The notes: a model not told the origin generated them from the letters alone. A stretch of 64,000 nucleotides of DNA from Leptobrachium leishanense (GCA_009667805.1 CM019072.1:33473519-33537518), one strand, 5' to 3'; positions 46,706 to 58,454 are shown, counted from the stretch's first letter. Numbers and translations are program-made.

Positions 46706-46745
46706 CTGTCCCTGGTGCTGAAACCTATTTCAGCATCAGGGACAG
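46706..46745. promoter_or_regulatory. Inverted pair of RE1/NRSE-like sites
   Basis: Minus strand 46722-46706 reads TTCAGCACCAGGGACAG, a full match to NTYAGMRCCNNRGMSAG. Plus strand 46729-46745 reads TTCAGCATCAGGGACAG, one mismatch. The two face each other as a hairpin. Confidence 0.45.
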
Positions 46746-46843
46746 GGGTTTATTTCCCTCCCTGCAGCCTCACGAGTTGTTTTTTTTTTCTTCACTGCTT
46801 CGGCTGTGCTCGACGGGGGCTGTCCTTGGTCCTGCAACTCCAA

Positions 46844-46860
46844 TTCAGCACCAAAGACAG
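46844..46860 (+). promoter_or_regulatory. RE1/NRSE-like site
   Basis: TTCAGCACCAAAGACAG is a full match to the degenerate NRSE consensus and identical to the site at 20926 in copy 1. Confidence 0.45.
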
Positions 46861-47009
46861 GGTTTTTTTTTTCCTTTCTTCATTAGGTGGCCTGTCCATC
46901 GGCCGATCTGGTTCGTCCACAGACTCTTCCAGTGAACGACCCTGGCTGGCCAATGGTGTTCTCCGTAGTCGGGTGACCCGACTACGGTGCCAGTGGACAG
47001 CCACCCTAA

Positions 47010-47328
47010 GGCCGGGGGCACACTAGACGTTTGCCGTCAGATTGCCGTCAGCACTAACGCGCGTTAAAAAAACCCAGCGTCGCACTCGACGCTCGTCCAC
47101 CCCCCCTTGCGTGATCTTCCATAGGAGGATAGCGGAGCCCCGTCGACGTGAATCCTAGCGGATCGCCAGTGATGATGCGTTTGGATTCACGTCGACGGGG
47201 CTCCGCTATCCTCCTATGGAAGATCACGCAAGGGGGGGTGGACGAGCGTCGAGTGCGACGCTGGTTTTTTTTAATGCGCGTTAGTGCTGACGGCAATCTG
47301 ACGGCAAACGTCTAGTGTGCCCCCGGCC
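47010..47328. mobile_element. Near-perfect palindromic Harbinger-type MITE, TAA TSD
   Basis: The termini GGCCGGGGGCACACTAGACG and its exact inverse sit between TAA (47007-47009) and TAA (47329-47331). Arms of about 145 bp are almost identical, with a loop of roughly 30 bp near 47155-47185. The left TAA is also the right TSD of the family-D element. Confidence 0.9.
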
Positions 47329-47331
47329 TAA

Positions 47332-49523
47332 GAGTTTCAAGAAGGGTTTACGTTGAAAGCGTGATGTGATGTTCTAACTTGTACCTGCATAAAACAACAT
47401 TATATTAACTTAGGCTGCCCGAGCGGAAAGCGCAACCCGTAGAAATATTACCTCACACCCATTGGAAACATGAATACTTAAAATTATTATTATTATTATT
47501 TTTTTACGTTTTTTATCTTACTGACAGGGATATATGCATTAAAGATCACGTTGGAAATTTAGAATATGTGCTTGATGCTGACATTTTATTTTCCTTTGCA
47601 CCATCGTACGGATTTCCACAACTTGAGGAAAATTTGATTTGGCTATTGCGAGCTTGCCAATACAGTTACATTGTAAAGCCCTTAAAAATTTAATTCCACG
47701 TTGACCTTATAAAATTATTAAAAAAAAATATATGGTTTTATTATAAAGTTTTCTAGCTCCAATAAAGAAAAAGGGGGTCTTTTGGATGACAAAAGTTGAA
47801 TTGATTACTACTGCATGATATCAGGTTGCAATGCAAGAATGCTACACAGCATTTTATCCTGAACCTGGCAAGCAATACCACGCATAAAAGTGGTGCGATG
47901 GGAGGAAGGTAGCGGAAAAAGTCATTAAATGGCTGGCATCATTTCTTCTATACTAATATGCACAGGAGCAACCAGGGACCAATAAAGACATCAGCTGCAC
48001 ATTCAGCCTGTGGGATCGACCCCCAGCATCAGGACTCGTCTAGTGAAGTCTGTGCTGTAATGTTTTGGGTCCTATAGCAATTATGATACAGAATTGTAGT
48101 TTTTATGTTCATTTTGCTTTGATGACATTATGTCCATTCATCTGCAGCTACCTAGGGTAACAGTAGGTACAGTCCAACTACATCTTTAATCGCTTCACTA
48201 CCATGATCGAGAGTACTCGATCTTCAAGAGCACCTGCAGGAGTAAACTCGATCAGGTATTATTCTGGAGTGATGCAAAATAATTTGATTTATTGATTCCA
48301 AAGTCATATGCAAATGGACTGCAGAATGTGCTCCTAAAGTTTCAACACATCGGACATGACAGTCAAAGTGTTGAAGGCTTGGAGTTCGGTTTCTCATTGA
48401 AGGAAACACGGAATCCAAGCTGTAAAGTACACGGAGTAACACTTTTTAGCCAGTAGATGGCGCTCTCTGTCAAACAGGGCTTACCTACAGTGAAAATAAA
48501 CTATAGAGGCAGGTTTGTATATTTCACTATGTGGGCTATGGAAGGTGGTTTTCAAAAAATCCACTGGGTCCTGCCAGTGGTTTTATAGGAAACCACTTGG
48601 TGGTGAAGAGGTTTACGAATTAATGCAAAGAGTCCACCATAATTACGAGTTTTCACATTCATCTAAATATATTTTGTCTCTTACCCATGATGTTAGCTCC
48701 TAATCCTGGACTAGAAAAGGATCAAATTGTCCGAAGAGGGCTTCATGATCTATACATCTCCATCCATCCACAGTAACGCTATACGCTTCAGTATCTTCGA
48801 CACTGCAGGATGCCCCTAGGGCCTATTGAGCTTTCCAATTCTTAAACATTGCTGTACAGCAGGCCTTTAGAAATGCAGGTGGCCACACGCTTTTACCTCA
48901 AATTTTTTTGGATAATTCTACATAAATCTATATGGAAAACTATGACTCGCTCCTAAAACTGTAATCGGCTTTCAAGTTTTCCTGCTAGCACTCCAGTTTA
49001 CTTTTAATCTGTCCGTCCCCCTACATGGACAACTCCCTAGTGTGCTACATAACCCAGCAGCACAGGTCAGGGACAATAACCTCGGCAGGCCAAGAACAAT
49101 GGAACATGCCGTTCTGAAACAAATGAGATGCCTACCAGGGATTAGGCATCACAGGCCTAGTATCATCTGAGCGAGCCAGCCATAACACTCCACTGGAGTT
49201 ACAGCTTTGACGACTTGATGTTGGAGCACAACATTTGTGTAGGCCTCACTGTACCAAATAAGAACCTGTCCTTAGAATTTTACACAGAGTATGCTGGGGC
49301 TACAAGAGTAAAAAAATAATAAAAAATATATATATATAAAGTCATAAAATAGTATTTAATGAGGAGGATGCTTCATCATTGCAAATGTTTACTTTCTAGA
49401 GGCGGCCATCTTTGTTTGATAATCACAATTAGCCCTGCAACCATTTACATCAGTGATTTGGGAGAATAGGACTTCCTGGATAAAAAAAAAAGCACACACA
49501 AACAAATGTCAACTTCAGGCCCC
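47332..49523. other. Intronic sequence, largely unrecognised
   Basis: No transposon ends were recognised. It contains a CTCF consensus match at 48450. Small ORFs lack motifs. Confidence 0.4.
48450..48464 (+). promoter_or_regulatory. CTCF consensus core
   Basis: CCAGTAGATGGCGCT fits the CTCF core CCASYAGRKGGCRSY at all 15 positions. It lies in sequence without visible transposon structure. Occupancy cannot be judged from sequence. Confidence 0.5.
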
Positions 49524-49526
49524 TTA

Positions 49527-49804
49527 GGCTGCGGGCACACAAGCACACTCAATGCGTCCGTGTGACTGCACTTCCCGGCGTCCGTCGCAGCTTTGTGACG
49601 GATCGATGGCCGCAACGTTGCCGCAAAGCTGCAACGGACGCAGCTAGGTCTACAAAGCGCGACCCTGCATAGGAGAATCGGCTTTGTAACGGTGAGCGCA
49701 CTAACTGCACTCAGTGAGGCGGCCAAACGGGCGTCAGAGTGGAAGGAACGTCCACTCTCACGGACGTTCCTTCCGCTCTTAAAGTTGCTCGTCTGACACC
49801 AGCC
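49527..49804. mobile_element. PIF/Harbinger-type MITE, 278 bp
   Basis: The left is GGCTGCGGGCACACAAGC and the right is GCTCGTCTGACACCAGCC. TTA and TAA flank it (one mismatch). The interior is shared with 31350 ('ggaaggaacgtccac'). Confidence 0.75.
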
Positions 49805-49807
49805 TAA

Positions 49808-51085
49808 GCTGTTGAGTTCCCATAATTCTGTACCGATCCACAGCACAGGCTGATGGGAGTTGTATTTCAACATAGGTTTATTGCCTACTCATTCTTTTGA
49901 GCCTGGCAGGGCATATTAACATTCCCACATCAGGGTGAACTTTAAGAGAAGTAACACATTATCCAAGATGGCCGCCCCAGAAGGCCTGAGTCCCTTTAAC
50001 CCCCGAAACGCTTTCCAGTGGAATCTCTATATGTCGTTCTAAAGAGAGGAGAGGGCACATTCTGACGGCTCCAAAAAAACAACAATTTCACTGAAACGAG
50101 ACGGGCGATCTTAAAATGGAGGACCTTACCCTAATCCGAGTAAACCTGTCAAAGTGACACCTCATTACCAGGCACAGCTGGGTACAGCCACGTTCGGCTG
50201 ACGAGGCATTGTGATGCTGGAGAGATGAGCAGGTTTTGGTCCCGTGTCAAGTGCCACATGCAAGCTCATTTATAGCTGCTCCTGGGCACACCAGCCAAGA
50301 ACGGCCTGCATACAAATGAGAATGAGAGGTCTACGAGCCGGCCTTCATTCAGGTGAAAGGCCTGACGTGGAACAGCTGCTCTGGAGGAAATCTGTCCGCT
50401 TTCTGATGATCTGGTTTTTATTTTATTTATTTATAATAAGAAAAGACCTGACCTGCCCCCATCAGCATTTATTAACAATTAAAGTAGATTTTAGAAGGCC
50501 TGAGGCCATGCTTATTTTCCGGGACTCCGCTCGGAAACACTACGTGCTGCAAACTGTAACACCCAGTATTATAAGACAGGGAAAGCATAATTCCAGAAAT
50601 ATGAATACGAAACCTTTGAGCCAGGTGCCATATGGATATAAATATGGGTACGGAGGGGTAAATAGTAATGGAGTCTGGAAATAACCGAAATCCAGGCTCT
50701 GCGTGAATATAGGAGTATATTGCAGCTGTTCTAGGAATCCATGGACATGCAAGAGAAAAATATCTACAGGTGACGTACGGTTATGGAATAACAAATTTAG
50801 GACTATTTAATTCAGCTTGATCAACAAAATTCAGTGTCTATTTCATCCGCAAACCGGCCATTTTTTTGGATCGGCAGAGTTAATTGAGGGCACAGCTGCT
50901 TTTCGATTCTGATAAAAGCTTGGTAAAGTTATCGCCACTCGCGCCTACAGTATATATTGGAAACTTTGACTTCTGTGACTCAATTCAAATTTATCGGTAA
51001 GCTGAATTATGATGAAATAACAAGTGCTAAAAGGGATGATGAATGGTTTTCCGGGCAGGGAAACATCACACTGAAACAATCACTT
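49808..51085. other. Intronic sequence, nothing recognised
   Basis: The ORF at 50244-50684 (+, 146 codons) has no recognisable domain, no splice context and low-complexity parts. I do not support it as a gene. Confidence 0.4.
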
Positions 51086-51086
51086 T

Positions 51087-51288
51087 AACTATTAGTGTGG
51101 GTTTACCAGAAGCATGGAGAATGGTTTAAATGTCCAGCCGTCCAAAACAGCCATCAACATGTCTCGACTCTTGGCTACCACTCTCTGGTCTGTGATGTCT
51201 CTACCACCTGGGCACCCCGGCTTAAATTCCCTGGACATTTAAACCTGTCTCCATGCATTATAGTGAAGTGATAAACTCACACTAATGG
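51087..51288. mobile_element. Unclassified inverted-repeat MITE
   Basis: The left 'aactattagtgtgggttta' pairs with the right 'taaactcacactaatggtt'. Inside these, 'tttaaatgtccag' pairs with 'ctggacatttaaa'. The TSD is uncertain. Confidence 0.65.
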
Positions 51289-51849
51289 TTATATTCACCG
51301 CCAAATTATTTGGTGGAGACTCCAGTTTCTGCCACAACTGTGCTTATGTGGATCTCTTAACTGGCCAGATTTTTTATTTTTACACGGGCATTTTTTGGAT
51401 TTCAGCTGTGACTGAATCCATTCTAAGGAATCAGATCCACTGGATTATTGTAAAAAATATCCTTTTTTTCCAACCAATGTTTTTTCAAAAGATTGACTAT
51501 CACACCCTTAGCAAAGTTAGATCAGTAAATGCACCCAACTGTCTTTCATCAACATCATATTCCTTATCAACTACTCCATGATCAACCCATAGACTCCGGT
51601 CTATAGCCAAAGCCCCACAGTGGGGACCAAGTCATGGAAAGATACTAGGGGGGGGGGGCGTTTACAACACAAAAGATCACACAATGGATGCACCCAGTGA
51701 CACATATAGGAGTAAAATATTTTCATAACTAAACATACCAGAGAAAAATAAACACAATGAGAATATTTAATTTTTTGGTGGTAGTGTCCCTTTTGGGAAG
51801 GTTGTATGCATTCTTACTTCATGTTTCTCACCGGTGAATCAAAAGGTGT

Positions 51850-51999
51850 CAACAATGACTAGAGCTATTGAATTTAAGCAGGCATGGGATAGGCATAAGG
51901 CTATCCTAAACAAAAGATAAATCCAGGTAAAGTATCCATGTAATTGGGCAGACTAGATGGGCCGAAAGGTTCTTATCTGCCGACATTTCTATGTTTCTA
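51850..51999 (+). mobile_element. CR1 3' end, strongly truncated copy
   Basis: It encodes the last residues of CR1 ORF2 (AIEFKQAWDRHKAILNKR, stop), then the 3' UTR 'gggcagactagatgggccga' and the tail 'ttctatgtttctat'. It is almost identical to the end of the copy at 58888. Confidence 0.85.
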
Positions 52000-52070
52000 T
52001 TGGAATTGAAACCAAATTAATAACCATAGATGAGTGGCCTTCTTGGCCAGATTTTGACAAATTAATTAGG

Positions 52071-53195
52071 GATGCACAGCTACAGATATCGCCATTCGCA
52101 TGAGTACTTTGTACTCGTGTGTAAATGCCCCAATACCGCCCTCGATACCTTGAAGCCAGCGCTGGGCTGGCTTGACGATATCCGCAGGGCTGGAACAGCT
52201 GTCCGAATGCATTTAAAAGCATTCGGCCAGCGATCCCCTTCGGCTGCTGTGCTACCGAGTGGCCGCCGGGCAGTGACGCGGCCTCCAGGCGTGATCTTGC
52301 AGGCTTTTAAATGCATTCGGACAGCTTCCCTGGCGTCTGTCTGAGGTCTGAGTGGGTATATTGAGGTCTAAGTGGGTATATCGAAGACAGAGTAGGTATA
52401 TCGAGGTCTGAGTGGGTATGTCTGTCTGAGATTTGAGTGGGTATATTAACCTCCCTGGCGATCTATTTATTTTGAAATTCCTTGTCTACAAGCGGTCAAT
52501 TGTTGGGGTTTTTTTCCCCCTAGCGGCATCCTAAGTGTGGCTCAGGGTCAAATTCCTATGTTGGAAACGTTAACCCCGGGCAACATTTGGGATGCCGCTG
52601 GATACATTACCTCTCTGTGCGCTCCCTCGATGTCCCCAGCTGCCTCCTCCGGCGATCGCGACCTTATACTTCCTGGTTCCTTCCTCGCGAGAAGGCATCC
52701 AGGAAGTAAAACGGCGCGATCGCCAGAGGAGACTGCAGAGATCAGCGAGGGAGCGCACGGAGAGGTAATGTATACAGCCCGAGTGTGTCTCGGGGTTACC
52801 GCTCTCAGCGGTGAAATTTAATCCCGAGACACACTCGGGAACGCCGCCATGGAGGTTAAGGTCTGAGTGGGTATATTGAGGTCTGAGTGGGTATATACAT
52901 GTATGAGGTCTGAGTTCTGAGTGGGTATATACACATGTGTCTGAGGTCTGTGTGGGTAAACATATGAGATGAGGTGTGGGGTCTGTGTGTGCAGGCTGTG
53001 CGTGCAGGCTGTGCAGGTAAATGTGGTGTCTGGCCATACATTCAATATTAACTTCAACTGGACAAGGCTTTCAGCAAAATCCTAACTTATTTATTGGAAG
53101 GGGGGGGTCACATGACATTGAGTAAAAGTACCGTACTCTGTATCAGTGAGTACCTGAAAAAAAAGAAGTATTGGTACTTCTACTCTGTCTAAAAT
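52071..53195. mobile_element. hAT-type MITE with minisatellite and nested TTAA element
   Basis: The left end TAGGGATGCACAGCTACAG is close to 43480. The right part matches 1-271 but lacks a clean terminus. The middle is a minisatellite 'gaggtctgagtgggtatat' (about 20 bp) split by the TTAA MITE at 52446. Confidence 0.7.
52446..52859. mobile_element. piggyBac-like MITE with TTAA TSD, nested
   Basis: It begins TTAACCTCCCTGGCGATC and ends CGCCATGGAGGTTAA. It is inserted inside the 'gtctgagtgggtata' minisatellite, which continues on both sides. Related to 21142. Confidence 0.85.
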
Positions 53196-55342
53196 TAATA
53201 TCAAATTTAGGAGCCGTGCAATGTTTTTCATATAGGCTTTTGAAGAGTGACTCATATCCAGGAGCCAAAGGTAAGATTATAGGAGCCAGTGGTTCTTGGT
53301 CTATGGACTTGCCACACCCTGGCACAACCAGTCTGGTCGAAACTCAACCTTAAAAATCCTCCTAAACCTAAAAAGAAAAGCAAAAAACTAAAAGCAGCAC
53401 CAAGGGTTTGTATTTATACCAGATGTTCCACAAATGTGTGGGACGGTTTACTAGCTAAAAGATTTAAATCCACTTATTAAAGCTTATTGGATGGCATGTG
53501 GCAAACATGGAGGCCAATATCAACTGAGCCATTAAGACAGTGTCTGGGGCCGCTATACTTTATGGCTCCGGTCATTAGCTTAATGGCTGAAGCCGCTATT
53601 CCCAACAAGCTGCACACTCTGCTTGAGGCGCGGATGTTGCGGCTCGATAATGTAAAATTGAGGGCTGCTATGCTTTTCAAAGTGTGCATAGAGTTGAGCC
53701 TCTCTCCATGGGTTCCTATGGACTGCAGGGGACAATACCAGTGGCAGCTACACCATTGATCAGCGATATCTCGATTTGAGCTGCTTATACAGAAACTCAG
53801 ATGTGAGCTGGCAGTGTGCCGCTTAGAGTTATGTGTTGGTATCTCCACTTGGCAGCTACAGCGGGGTAGAGGCCATGGCGTGTGGCAATTTTATTTTTAT
53901 AGTCTTCGTTGCCAGGATTTAAAACAAAAAAAAAAATAGGAACACACACAAAACCCACAAGACCTTGGGAGTCTGTATTTATGGCAGGACTTTTTGCAAA
54001 TATAATTTAGGACCTTTGATGGGTGGGGTGTACAAAACGACAACAGAACCTGCCTCCTGATACCATCTATACAATGTTAACCACTTGTCGGACAATCTTT
54101 TTTTTAATTTAAATTTGAGTACAGCGGTCTTGGGGATGGTTTTTAATGGACAGTATTGTTAAAATCATTAATCACTTTCTCGACAGTCGTCTACTATTCC
54201 TCACCTGGCTGACAAACAAATGTCCTTCACCCCAGGTCACACAGTCCCTGCGAGCATCCACAAAGACTGATGTCTATGTCCCATGGAAGGGGTTCATTTG
54301 TTTAACCTGCAATTTATAATGATTGATATCTCTGGCTAGACCAAATCCAAAATTCACAGCAGTGGAATAAAAAAGGATTAAGGGCGTTTAAATGGCTCCC
54401 AATAATCTTTTTAGTTGAGGCTTTCTGGGGGGGGGGAATAAATCGAAAGAAAGTAGACATATTCCCTATGTTAACACACTGCAAGCAGTACAGGTGTTTC
54501 AAATCTTAATAATCACACAAACCGAAGAAAGGAAGGACACAAAATCAACCACGAAGCATTAAAAGAATTTTACCATTTTATGCCAAAAACACTACTGATC
54601 TGCTTTGAGTCAACTGGTGAGAACTTTTCCTGCCCTCCTCTCCGGCAGGACCTTATTAGGATTTGAGTGATTAATATATTCTTGTTAAACATCAAAATCT
54701 GAAGTGGAGTCTGATCCTGCGGGTCTTATTTATAGTTTTGGTTTATAGTAGAATTAAAAACAAAACCGGAGAAATGCAAGACATGCCGAGAACTCTAGAA
54801 TGCAAACAGGTCAATAAATATACCAGGATACTCTTATTAAAGATGGAGTTCTTTTTATTGGCCTTAAATAATTGGGAGGACGCTGCAAACCGCCTCTTCC
54901 CAAATATTTATTACCAGTAATTAATTTTAGGTGAATTTATGTCTCTTTTCTCCCTCGGTGCGCGCGGCTCCTCCTCTTCAGCTCAGGGGCTTTCGAACAC
55001 AGAAGTTTGCGCTCCTACTGAACCGCAAATGCACACCACTGCAGACTTCTGGACTTTACGTACGCAAGTTTTGTAGCACCTTCGCAAAGCGATGGATCGG
55101 AGCTACACGCATATGCCAAGGTCCGATCCATCAGTTGCCTGAGATCACTCGCTACAGTGGTTGGTCTCCGAGAGGGTGACGTCGGCATAATACATGGCAG
55201 ACGTCATATAATACATGGCAGACAAAGCATACCTGGATTGATTTCTGAAACACTGACATGGAAGAGATATCTGATATCTAGCCATGATGGCAGTTTGACA
55301 GCCAATGGCTTCTAGTAACTGTTACACAGTGCCTATCATCAC
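53196..55342. other. Intronic sequence with one TTAA-family fragment
   Basis: The segment near 54866-55180 matches the interior of 25471-26026 ('ttctccctcggtgcgcg', 'ctcctcttcagctcagg'), a degraded copy. The rest is unrecognised. Confidence 0.5.
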
Positions 55343-55931
55343 CTGAGCCGCGTTCAATACCTCAGCCGCTGCAAGTGCTAAGTTAGCAACTTGCCATTGA
55401 ACGCCGATCAACCGCTCAGCGCTCAGCAGTGCTAACCTAGCACTTGCAGCGACCCGAGGAGATGCTGCATGTAGCTGAGTGTGACGTTTTAAAGATGGCC
55501 GCCGCCATGAAGCAAGTAACAATGCCGTACAGCAAGATGGCCGCCGCCATGAAGCAAGTAATAATTCCGTACAGCAATGTTAATTTTTAGGTTTTTGTTC
55601 GCCAAAGCACAAAATATTTATTTATTATTTCCCCCTGCACAAAGACATATATTACAGTTCAATTTATATATTGTTTCAGAAGTAAACATAACATTTATTC
55701 ATTAAAAACTATCATTTGTGGTGTGTGCATACAAAACGGAATTGTGCCGACTGCTTTTCTTTATCATATTTTGTCCGAGTGATCCGAAAAACAATCTGAA
55801 TTTTTCATTAAGAAATCGTCGGCCATTTTGGATTCAAAATTCGCATCCAAAGGGTTCAACGACACTGCTGCAGCAAACTGAATTGCTGCGCTGCAGCAAT
55901 TCAGCAGCTGCTGAGGTATTGAACGGGCCTC
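55343..55931. mobile_element. Unclassified inverted-repeat element
   Basis: The left 'gcgttcaatacctcagccgc' pairs with the right 'gctgctgaggtattgaacg'. A further pair 'gcaagtgctaagttagca'/'tgctaacctagcacttgc' lies inside the left arm. The TSD is unclear. Confidence 0.65.
55491..55577 (+). repeat. 42-bp tandem duplication
   Basis: 'agatggccgccgccatgaag' + 'caagtaa' occurs twice with a 42-bp period. Each unit carries AAGATGGCCGCC, similar to a YY1 site. Confidence 0.85.
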
Positions 55932-56487
55932 TGAATGGTCTGGTGATGTTTTTTTTACACTGTTTTTTATACACTGTTTGCAACAACGGTAAACTATGTT
56001 GGTTAGGCAATGACTCTCAAAGCATTTTCCAATTGTGCCACTAAAACAAAAAACCATTCTGATGAACGTCCGATTTCTCCTTGGATCAAAATGCTGTAAG
56101 GACACATATTCACCTATAGGTGCCTGAATGCAAACATTTTACTCAATAGAGTAAGAGTGCTGGAGTTCCTGTTTTCGTTTGCGGTTTTATAAAATGTATC
56201 TTATTTGGAGCTCTGAATTATGTTTGCTCATATCAAAGACGGCTACGACAGTGCGTTTGTGAACTCGAGAATAAGCGAGTGTGAAAGAGTGAATAGGGGG
56301 CTGAGTGAAAGGGCGATTGAGCTCCTGTATGAGTGTGAGCGTCAAAGGAGAATGAGAGCAAGCGCGAGAGAAAGAGCGCCAAAAAACCAGCGCAAAAGTA
56401 TAATACGGATCATCAGATATGTACACTGTCCTATCTTCAAAGAGTCCTGTATTTAGCAGGAAATGTTTATAGTCCAAATCCTTATGA
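55932..56487. other. Intronic sequence, nothing recognised
   Basis: No clear repeat. Purine bias increases towards the minisatellite. Confidence 0.4.
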
Positions 56488-56796
56488 GCGTAAGAGAAAG
56501 AAAGGGCCCGAGGGAACGGGCTCGAGGGAAAGGGCCCGAGGGAAAGGGCCCGAGGGAAAGGGCCCGAGGGAAAGGGCCCGAGGGAAAGGGCCGAGGGAAA
56601 GGGACCGAGGAAAGGGCCGAGGGAAGAGCCCGAGGGAAAGGGCCCGAGGGAAAGGGCCCGAGGGAAAGGGCCCGAGGGAAAGGGCCCGAGGGAAAGGGCC
56701 CGAGGGAAAGGGACCGAGGGAAAGGGACCGAGGGAAAGAGCCCGAGGGAAAGGGCCCGAGGGAAAGGGCCCGAGGGAAAGGGATCAAGGGAAAGCA
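56488..56796 (+). repeat. 14-bp minisatellite (AAGGGCCCGAGGGA)n
   Basis: About 20 units of 'aagggcccgaggga', with variants 'gggaccgagg' and 'gggccgaggg'. Open in several frames, giving false ORFs on both strands. Confidence 0.95.
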
Positions 56797-56888
56797 CATG
56801 TGAGAGAATACTAGCTTCTACTTCCAACTGCTTGACTACTAGCTTCTGACCAATAGTTAACTAGATCAAAATTACATATGTACTTATA

Positions 56889-57389
56889 TATAGGGTAAAA
56901 CCCCCTTACATATAAGTTGCAGTATGAGCCAATTAGCCGCTCACAAACGAATGCTGATTAAGGCCTATAGCATCTCAATTCCTCCATATGCAGCTACTGG
57001 GATCTTCCACCCAAAAGACCCTCAAAAGAAAAGGGACAAGGACAAAAGCCAACAGAGCAGATAGCCAGAATCAAATAAAGAACACAATATTTATTATTCT
57101 TACAGGATAAAAGAGGCAAAGTAATGCACATCAAAAGATAAAACCATGAGTCCCTTAGTCCAAAAATTCAGGAGTCTTCTGACTGTTCTCAGGCCTCAAT
57201 GTGGCTGGACCAGACACGGTGATTCCTCTCTACACGTTTTGTCTTACCGACTTCATCTGGACCTTCCTGGAAGACCCCAGTGGCTGCATAAGGAGGAATT
57301 GAGATGCTATAGGCCTTAATCAGCATTTGTCTGTGAGTAGCTACATGGCTCATACTGAAACTTACATATAAAGGGGGGCTTTACCCTAT
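56889..57389. mobile_element. Foldback element, about 500 bp
   Basis: The left arm from 'atagggtaaaacccccttac' to 'gaatgctgattaaggcctat' and 'gcatctcaattcctcc' pairs with the right arm 'ggaggaattgagatgc'...'ctttaccctat'. The arms are about 130 bp and the loop about 240 bp. TSD not identified. Confidence 0.75.
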
Positions 57390-57589
57390 TGTTCTTTTAG
57401 ATTGTCCCCTTGTGCTGCATTCACGTATATTTATTTATAGGACCGGTTAATAGGTTTCAAAGTCATCACAAAAGTCATCATAAAAGGAACAACGCCATGC
57501 CTGGCCGCAGCTCCAGCGATGTTCCCTGGAATAGCACTCTCCCTTTAGTCATTAAAAATCTTGTCAAGTATGCAAAGTTGTGGAATTTA

Positions 57590-58016
57590 GGCTGGGGTCA
57601 GACCAGCGCACTTTTAACGTGCGTTCTGGCGCACATAATTACGGCCGCACTAGCAGCAGATGACGGGCAATGACGGCCAATATACGAAATACGGTCGCAC
57701 GAAAGTCCGGCCGCGCAACGCAAGTGGAAGCCGAACGCATTTTTTCGAGAACGCCGAACCGCTAGTACTGACGTACTGAGTGCGCAGCTGCGGCATAGCG
57801 GCGTGTGTGTGTGATTAGGAGACGTCAGACACTGCTAATGTCCAGCCTACATAACGTCCAGACGCAAAAAGAGTTTTATTGACGATCCGAAAAAATCACG
57901 CACGAAAAATGCGCATCGTATGACCGTTTTCGCGCACTCCGTGAAAAAATACGTCAATTCGTTCGGACGCACTTTTTTACGTTCGCGTGTAAAAATGCTT
58001 TCGTTTGACCCTAGCC
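57590..58016. mobile_element. PIF/Harbinger-type MITE, 427 bp, TTA TSD
   Basis: The left is GGCTGGGGTCAGACCAGCGC and the right is CTTTCGTTTGACCCTAGCC. TTA lies at 57587-57589 and 58017-58019. Closest to 2002-2427. Confidence 0.88.
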
Positions 58017-58117
58017 TTAGAAACAAAATAAAAAGAAAAAAATGTAATAACATGCACAAGACGCAATTTGCAAAATACAGGGCACACAAATATAGTTGAC
58101 AGCGAAATACAAATACC

Positions 58118-58278
58118 AGGCCTCAAAATTTCCACTCGCCTGCTCGCATTTGGCGAGTGGAAATTACATGAGGGCGAGTGGGAATGCAGAGGCAATGCTG
58201 GATAGGGGTTAGGTGGGGCAACTAGTAACTCTTAAGGCCTGGCTAGTAGCTCAGGACTTGAAATTTTGAGGCCTGCAA
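58118..58278. mobile_element. hAT-type MITE, family C, copy 3
   Basis: The left is CAGGCCTCAAAATTTCCACT and the right is TGAAATTTTGAGGCCTG. Uninterrupted, about 158 bp. The flanks 'acaaatac' and 'caaatacg' suggest an 8-bp duplication with uncertain register. Confidence 0.85.
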
Positions 58279-58454
58279 ATACGATGCAATTCGCCAGCAC
58301 TGAAATAGTCCCATAGAAGACTATTGTGTCTTCTATTCACAGAACGTTAAATTGCATTGAAATTCTGGCGAAATGCCCCGATCTTCGGTGTTTCAGTTCG
58401 ATAGGTTTAAACAGGCGAATCTCATAGGGTCGATTGTAAAAAATGGAATACTGT

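Larger units (their letters stand above)
46173..47006. mobile_element. Harbinger-like MITE, RE1-bearing family D, copy 2, TAA TSD
   Basis: The termini are GGCTGTCCACTGGCAACG and GTGCCAGTGGACAGCCACCC, with TAA at 46170-46172 and 47007-47009. It is co-linear with 20274-21123 (834 against 850 bp). The middle has facing RE1-like sites. Confidence 0.75.

Noticed and set aside
50244..50684. 146-codon ORF
   Set aside because: No recognisable motif or splice context, and an opposite-strand ORF overlaps it. Expected by chance in 64 kb.
56453..56849. ORFs of 124-128 codons
   Set aside because: 14-bp minisatellite without stops. Both strands open.
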